Of a stretch of DNA of 64,000 bases, positions 58,642-64,000 are shown in pieces; position 1 is the first letter of the stretch, and each line of letters starts with the position of its first letter. Source of the stretch: Toxoplasma gondii ME49 (Eukaryota; Apicomplexa; Conoidasida; Eucoccidiorida; Sarcocystidae). The notes below the pieces were generated by a model, which did not search any database, was not told where the DNA came from, and saw only the letters and a list, made by a program, of their open reading frames with translations. The translations under genes and the position numbers were made by a program. The stretch covers positions 2,128,583 through 2,192,582 of the forward strand of contig NC_031469.1 in assembly GCF_000006565.2 (NCBI RefSeq), read 5' to 3'.

Positions 58642-59335
58642 GTCACCACTTTGGTTCGTCTCTATCAGTCACCCACTTCGTCAACTCTCGAAGAGCTGGC
58701 GAGCACGTTCCGACGACAAACACATCAGACATGCACAACAATTTTTTATTCCAGAGAAGCGATAGAAGTAACGCGGAAGTTGGAATGGAGCGCTGCCGTC
58801 TTTGTTGGCTTTTCGCTCCCAGTTTCGCATCAAAGCATGCCCGAGGAGTTTTCCGTAATTGCATGCATGGGACTTTGCAATTTTAAGCAAGAATGAGAGT
58901 AAAGCCGCCACGTTTGTCTGAATGCATATACCTGCGTATGCAGGCACGCATGCAGGCGCGCAGAATGGTCCAACTGCACTCCCGAAGACAGCGACAGGTG
59001 TGGATGTGAATATCCTACGACATTAAAGCTGTTCCACATCGGATGTGTTCTACGCGTAACATATGAATGATTGTACCACTGGTGTTAATATATCCGGATA
59101 CGCACGGCCCACCTGACACACTGGAGCCTCGTTTCATAAACGCGTTGATTCGTTGGAAGATCCGCTCCGGAGAGAAGAGCGGAACAGGGCACACCGCGAA
59201 CATCTCCTCAGGCGACGTTTCGAGAAACAGCGATGCAAGGTTCTTGATGGAGCAGTCCGCTGAAGCAGCTGAGTGGCAACACGTCAGTTGCAGAACAAGC
59301 CATCGTGTCTGCTCATACCGTCTTGCTTTTTGTTT
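58642..59335. other. Spacer between two minus-strand genes
   Basis: About 700 bp separate the stop of the gene ending at 59336 from the proposed CLU start. A frame on the minus strand just before 58641 (VFVVGTCSPALRELTKW) ends in TGA a few bases upstream of the ATG and could be noise or a 5' exon. Otherwise I see nothing. Confidence 0.4.
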
Positions 59336-61637
59336 TCAAAAACGCTTCGTGCGCACGAATGGATCTGCGATGTTCACATCGCTTCCCTTCCCCTCCAACT
59401 TCTGTTCAGCTGCAGCCGTGCTAACGCGTGCGCTCAGGCGTGTCCGTTTTGTTGGTTTCTCCGTACCCCCGATCGCTGAATTTCTGTCCCGCATGTAGCA
59501 CTGCGGTTGCGCGAGCGTATGTTTCTGTTTATCGCCATATGTATATAGGCACGTGAACACGTGGCTGTGGATGTGCGCATGAGTGCCTGTTTTCGTCTTA
59601 CCTCCCTTTACGTGTAGCCGCGGAAACACCGTCACGGCACAAGACTCCTCATCATTTCCCTCGTCGAACTCTTCGTTCAGCGCTCGAAGCGCCAAAGTCG
59701 AAGCTGTCATACTGCCTTTGGCAAGCGCCAGGTCCAGCGCACGAGTACGGATGTTTCGCATAGCGCGTGCTGCTTCACTTTCTCCTCCGAACATGACTGC
59801 TTCCACCTCTTTCTGTCTTCTCTTCGCCCTCCGCAGCTGCAACTCTCTCCACATCCTATCTTCTTCATCTTCGGAAGAGTCATCCGTGCTCTCGGGTGCT
59901 CGTCTCCCGGCGGCAACCGCTCCCTGTAGCTTGCTCAATCTCTCCGTTTCAAGCCAGCTTTCAAGTTCCGTTTCCTCGAACCGCTGCAGCTGCTGCGCCT
60001 CGTGCACGAGACGCTGGCGCCGTTCACTCCCCACAGACACCCCAGTGTCTCCACCTGGAGACCTACTCTCTGTCGCCCTGGCCTCCTGCAAAGAAGGCGC
60101 ACAGCCGAACAACAAATGCGGTGGCACGATGAACCACGCAAGTGCTGGAGCCGGACCTCCAGAGTGCCAGTCACTCAGCGGGACCACAGAAGACACTTTG
60201 CTATCATGTAGAAGAACTGCGGAGCGGCATCGACTGTCGGAAGCGAAACAGCAAGCGCTTTGGCTGTAACTCCCAACTGGAGTCATAGTCTATATCCTGT
60301 ATAGTCCAGTATCTTTGTGAGATGTTCGAAGCTCGTAGCGAAAAGCGAAACAAAAACGGAGAGGGTGCGAGATTCCATAAAAACGGGGAGGCGACCTGCT
60401 GCTGTGCCTGAGCGGGAGAACCCGGTGGCAGGCCACAGGAAAAAACCAGCAACAGCAGAGCCACAAAAAGCAGCTGCTCGATTCAACCTAGATGGCACAG
60501 CGAGTCGAGAAAAAAATTGAAAACCCAGCAAACACCACGGGAGCGAAGGTAGTGTAATGTGTAACTCCGTTCATGGAAACCAAAAGAGGTTTCACGCGGG
60601 TGAGGAACCCAGTCCCGAAACTCCCGAAGTGAGTGGCGACTCGAAAACCTAAGAAACGAAAGAACCGCGAGGGTACAAAACAAAAGGAGAGAGCGCTGAG
60701 AATCCCCGTCGCCGTGGCCTGAGGTAGGCGTGTTTCCGCTGACGAAAAAGACGAGGTGTCGAGAATATCAAGGCAATGTGTAGCAAACACACATAACGTA
60801 CCGCTGTACAACCTGCAAAGCCGTGATCCTTCGTAAGGAATCCTTCGTATTCGTGAATCCTTTCCTCGGTGTCCAGCGACTTGAGTGTCGCATCTTTATG
60901 GGCAAGTCGCCTGGGTTGACCGTTGGGGGGCCGAGTTTCAAGAAAGACACGTTCCAGAACAAACGTGAAAGTTATAAAGGCTAAGATAGTTTCGTCCACG
61001 AAAGGGCGGACGGAGGCACTTTTTCCTCTCGTCGAGAAGAGGAAACGATACGCATCAAGTGCGGCCCATACGACCCTCAAAAACATACTAAGGGAACGAG
61101 GGCATGTCGGAAAAAGAGTGGACAAGGTCGGCAAAACGCTCACTACCAGGACGTTAAATGACGATGTATTCGGGAAGCAGGAAACGGGTAACGGAGAACA
61201 ACCTGCGGATTTGAGCCAGCTAGACCATGTGTGTTTGTACTTTAATGTCGTAAGTTTGATTTGTTTGCTTACAGATGAGGTACGGTCCAGAGGTGTAAAG
61301 CCCAAATCGAATAGACGGAGACGTCTCAGTTTCTAACCAGAAGAACCTCCAGACGAACTGGAGAGGCAGCGAAAACGAGTGGCGAACCGTAAGGATAGCT
61401 AAGCCTTTGCGCTCGCACAGGAGAAACACGCGACCAGCTTTTTGGAACAAAACATCGAGCATCAGAAACGGAAAGCAGCCTCTACGCTGGCGCACCACGC
61501 GGCTCTCTCTTACCCTCTCTCGATGCCATCAACCAAGGCGTCAGCCTTCCGCTTCAAGACGTCCAAGTCCCAGAGAAAGCTTGACGGAAGCGAACCGTCA
61601 GGGAAGTGAGCAACGCGCGCGGCAAGTTTTATAAAAC
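59336..61637 (-). CDS. Unrecognised protein with charged C-terminal half
   Basis: Supported exons are 61637-61514 (GFIKLAARVAHFPDGSLP at its start, donor GTAAGA), 60910-60813 (DATLKSLDTEERIHEYEGF), 60085-59602 and 59409-59336. The last two join in phase and end in NIADPFVRTKRF then TGA. Exon 60085-59602 is 161 codons. It has helical Glu/Leu/Arg stretches (EETELESWLETERLS), an acidic run (SSEDEEDRMW) and a basic run (LRRAKRRQKE), which suggests a nuclear or RNA-linked scaffold. No domain is recognised. The candidate exon 61332-61273 and the joins between 61514 and 60085 are not phase-consistent, so at least one exon is missing. The first exon could instead start at ATG 61767, which would give a basic N-terminus of mitochondrial-presequence type. 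A Plus3/Rtf1-like DPF(T/V)R motif near the end was considered but is too short to use. Confidence 0.5.
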
Positions 61638-61853
61638 CTAATGAGAAGCCGAAAGCACATCGAGGGTTGACAGATGGGCTTGGAGGCACGAGCCAAGGGC
61701 GGCTTCTCTCAAGGTTGGCAGCAGTGCCGCGTAAAGTGACAAGGGACCGGAGAAAGACAGATGACATAGGGCCACAGAGGGAAAGATTCCTACCGTGAAA
61801 GAATAACCGTCAATGAATCATGACGGCGAAATTCGGGAGACGGAGAACTGCGA

Positions 61854-63236
61854 ATGCGTGTGGCCGCGAGATTTACGTGCTGGCTCAAGCAGCCTCGAGA
61901 AGTATTTAGAACCCCGGAGAAAGCAATCATCTCGCAGACACGAAGAAGCGGGGATAGAGTTTCGTGGACTTTAGTAAGCATTCTTCTGTCTCTTTCCCGC
62001 ATCACTGCTTCCCCTCCACATGCGTATTTACATTGACAGGTCGGCTCTGCCGCCCGCTGGAGATGAGACCCATCGCGTAGAGATACCCGCTCTGCTTCCT
62101 CGTCACTGTGACGGAAGTGTGAGGCAACGAATCGCCCTGTATCTGCCGTCAAGCGTCACGTTCCTTCTCACCTGCAGGCTCCATTCGGGGGAGAAGCAGA
62201 AACTCCCGTGCCCTGCGGAGTAGCCCCAGACGCCGGTAGGAGGGACCCAAGTCCAGGCGCGTCCTCGCAATAATTTTTCTCAGTTTGTTTGTGGATTCCT
62301 GCGGAGGCGAGGACAATTGGGCCACTCCGAAACCGTCTCACAACAGGTCTGACCTCGGTTTATGGGCAGATCCCGAACGGCACCTTCCCTCTGCCCCCCT
62401 CCACGCACCCACCCTTTGAGTGGGACGCAGACACGAAGCCGAGCACAAACAAGAATTTGAGAAAGCTCGATTCCTCGCTCAGGAGCTCGAGTAAGGCGGA
62501 GCCAAGACCAAAACAAACGCTTCCCGGTGCACAAGAAACCACGCAGAGAATCCGATATGAAAGGTACTGATCACCCTCGTTTGCTTCCGAGATTGTATGT
62601 CTCCAACATTTTGGAATCATAGCGCTGTCAGACTCCTAATAATGCTCTAGACGTGTTCAGTCATTGTAAGAAGAAAGAAAGATAGAACGACACGAGCCTA
62701 CCAGCGTGAACAACCCTGGCTATGGATGCAGGGCGTCGCTCACATTCATATATATACATATATATATAGAGAGAGGGAGAGAGAGATTATCTGCTTCGTA
62801 TACGGAGAATCGTGCGCATCCGCATATGATCTGAGTCTTGAACAAGCATGGAGTGTGCAAAGCACACTGTTTGGTATTTTTATGTAGAGGTGCCCCCAGC
62901 TTGTTTCTTTAGATGTTGGACTATAATTTATTGGTGCCCTCTGTCTTTCGTAGTTACTCTTGCACCGCGTGTCCGGTGTGCAGCAACTTACATGGACAAT
63001 GACAATGTCGAGCGCGGGGTCTCCAGACGGAAAAATGTAAAAAAAGGGCAAGAAGAAGGTCCGGTTGATGTCCATGATCAGCTGAGCACGCGAGGGCGCA
63101 GACAAAAGAGAAGAATAACCAAGATTTAGACATTTTCACACTGCGAAGAAGCACTTGTATCACCGAAACACAGAAAATACAATCTGTGAATGATAAAGGG
63201 TATGTACAAATCTTTGGCTTAACACGATGTCTTTAC

Positions 63237-63270
<34 letters not shown>

Positions 63271-63543
63271 AGCCTGATGTCCTTCCAGGGCCTAGTGGGT
63301 TATGGAATGCCGTGCAAATGTGGTCACCGACGTAGCACGCACATCCACACGACAATTACGTGAATATGCGTATCTATGGAAGAGGCAAAACAACAATGTG
63401 GGCTTCTGTCTGGAAGTGCCGCATGCTCACCGGTTCCTTAGGTCGCCTCGAATACACTGACTTGAAGACGACCCGCTCCGGCTGCTGGCAAACTCGACAG
63501 AGCTTCTCATCTCTGTACATGACCGCGAGAGCTAGCTGTATAG
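61854..63543 (+). CDS. Candidate plus-strand gene, partial, runs toward the right edge
   Basis: Possible exons are 61854-61973 (ATG, donor GTAAGC), 62178-62235, 62284-62563, one from 62913 and 63442-63543 (donor GTAAAG). They stay in phase if the exon from 62913 ends near 63058. The first exon has a basic, acid-free start (MRVAARFTCWLKQPR) resembling a mitochondrial presequence. Exon 62284-62563 is the best supported, with protein-like proline-rich sequence (GTFPLPPSTHPPFEWDAD). Weak points: the intron 62236-62283 would be only 48 nt, the donor near 63058 is poor, and the start lies 86 bp from a possible divergent start at 61767. No family is recognised, and the gene may continue beyond the window. 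Confidence 0.35.
62747..62786. repeat. TATA/GA simple repeat
   Basis: TA dinucleotides pass directly into GAGAGAGGGAGAGAGAG. Confidence 0.9.
63240..63268. repeat. (TA)n microsatellite
   Basis: About 29 bp of perfect AT/TA dinucleotides. Confidence 0.95.
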
Positions 63544-64000
63544 GTAAAGCAGATGGGCACGGCAGAGACGAAGCGAAGCGTAGCAGGGGAAGACGGTTGC
63601 ACTATTTAATGGACCGAAACACAAATTAAAGGACCAGCGTAACGGCGAGCGGACAAGAGCCTGCAGGAACGACACAGTCTCTTCGACTCTTGCACCTGTC
63701 GCAGTTCCCTTCTCTTGCGCTTTCTGTGTTGCTTTTGTCTCCTTCCCACAGGGGTAGCCGGGACGGTGTAAAGACTGCGCGAGAGCGACCCGTCGCGTAG
63801 ACCGTCGGCACTCTCTTAGTCCCGGATTGTTCAACGTTACCTTCAGGAGAAAATCGATATATTCGATGGCCTTACACGTTCACACGGGTACAGCGCAGAT
63901 CGAACAAACGGAGGCCAGTACTTCGGATAGGGAACATGCCTCGAAATTTTTGAGGCCAAAAAAATAGTCCTTTATGATGGCTTGACACGACTTTCTCCGC
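63544..64000. other. Right edge, unassigned
   Basis: If the plus-strand candidate is real this is intron or further coding sequence. An antisense frame at 63532-63834 has high Arg/Thr content and no domain. The window ends inside this stretch. Confidence 0.3.

Noticed and set aside
59336..59409. Assignment of the 59.3-61.6 kb gene to Rtf1 from the DPFVRTKR end
   Set aside because: The motif is short, and no Plus3 domain could be found in the upstream exons.

Overview
This is a nuclear segment of an intron-rich eukaryote, most likely a tissue-cyst coccidian (Toxoplasma, Neospora or Hammondia type). Reasons: roughly balanced base composition, GT-AG introns with long pyrimidine tracts, many small exons, (TA)n microsatellites inside introns, tRNA genes without encoded CCA, and a very long secreted-type repeat protein of the kind these parasites carry. 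The genus is an inference from style, not from a marker gene. All multi-exon models were built by hand from splice signals and reading-frame phase.

Layout. 1-3145 holds a tRNA-Ala(CGC) and no convincing protein gene. 3146-6527 (-) is a small multi-exon gene for an unrecognised cysteine-containing protein. 6905-14300 (-) is a three-exon gene for a protein of about 2,048 residues with a signal peptide, an 18-unit 90-bp tandem array, a 6-unit 150-bp array and a short Lys/Glu/Ser/Asp array. 14301-18151 is a divergent intergenic region. 18152-26298 (+) is a complete 13-exon M18 aspartyl aminopeptidase of 494 residues, with every metal ligand present. 26299-31081 holds a few small candidates: a 51-bp tandem repeat with an alveolin-like translation, an 80-codon frame, and a single-pass membrane protein on the minus strand. 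31082-33170 has two tRNA-Pro genes (CGG and TGG) differing by one base, plus a tRNA-Pro relic.

34766-58641 (-) is one very large, finely split gene for a CLU (clustered mitochondria) family protein. Most of its exons join in phase, and it carries the family signature and TPR repeats. 59336 to about 61637 (-) is an unrecognised gene with a charged C-terminal half. From 61854 (+) a candidate gene runs toward the right edge.

The genes do not form an operon and share no pathway. Two carry out general functions: peptide breakdown, and mitochondrial distribution/mRNA binding. The repeat gene looks lineage-specific and secreted, and is the most interesting accessory locus here.
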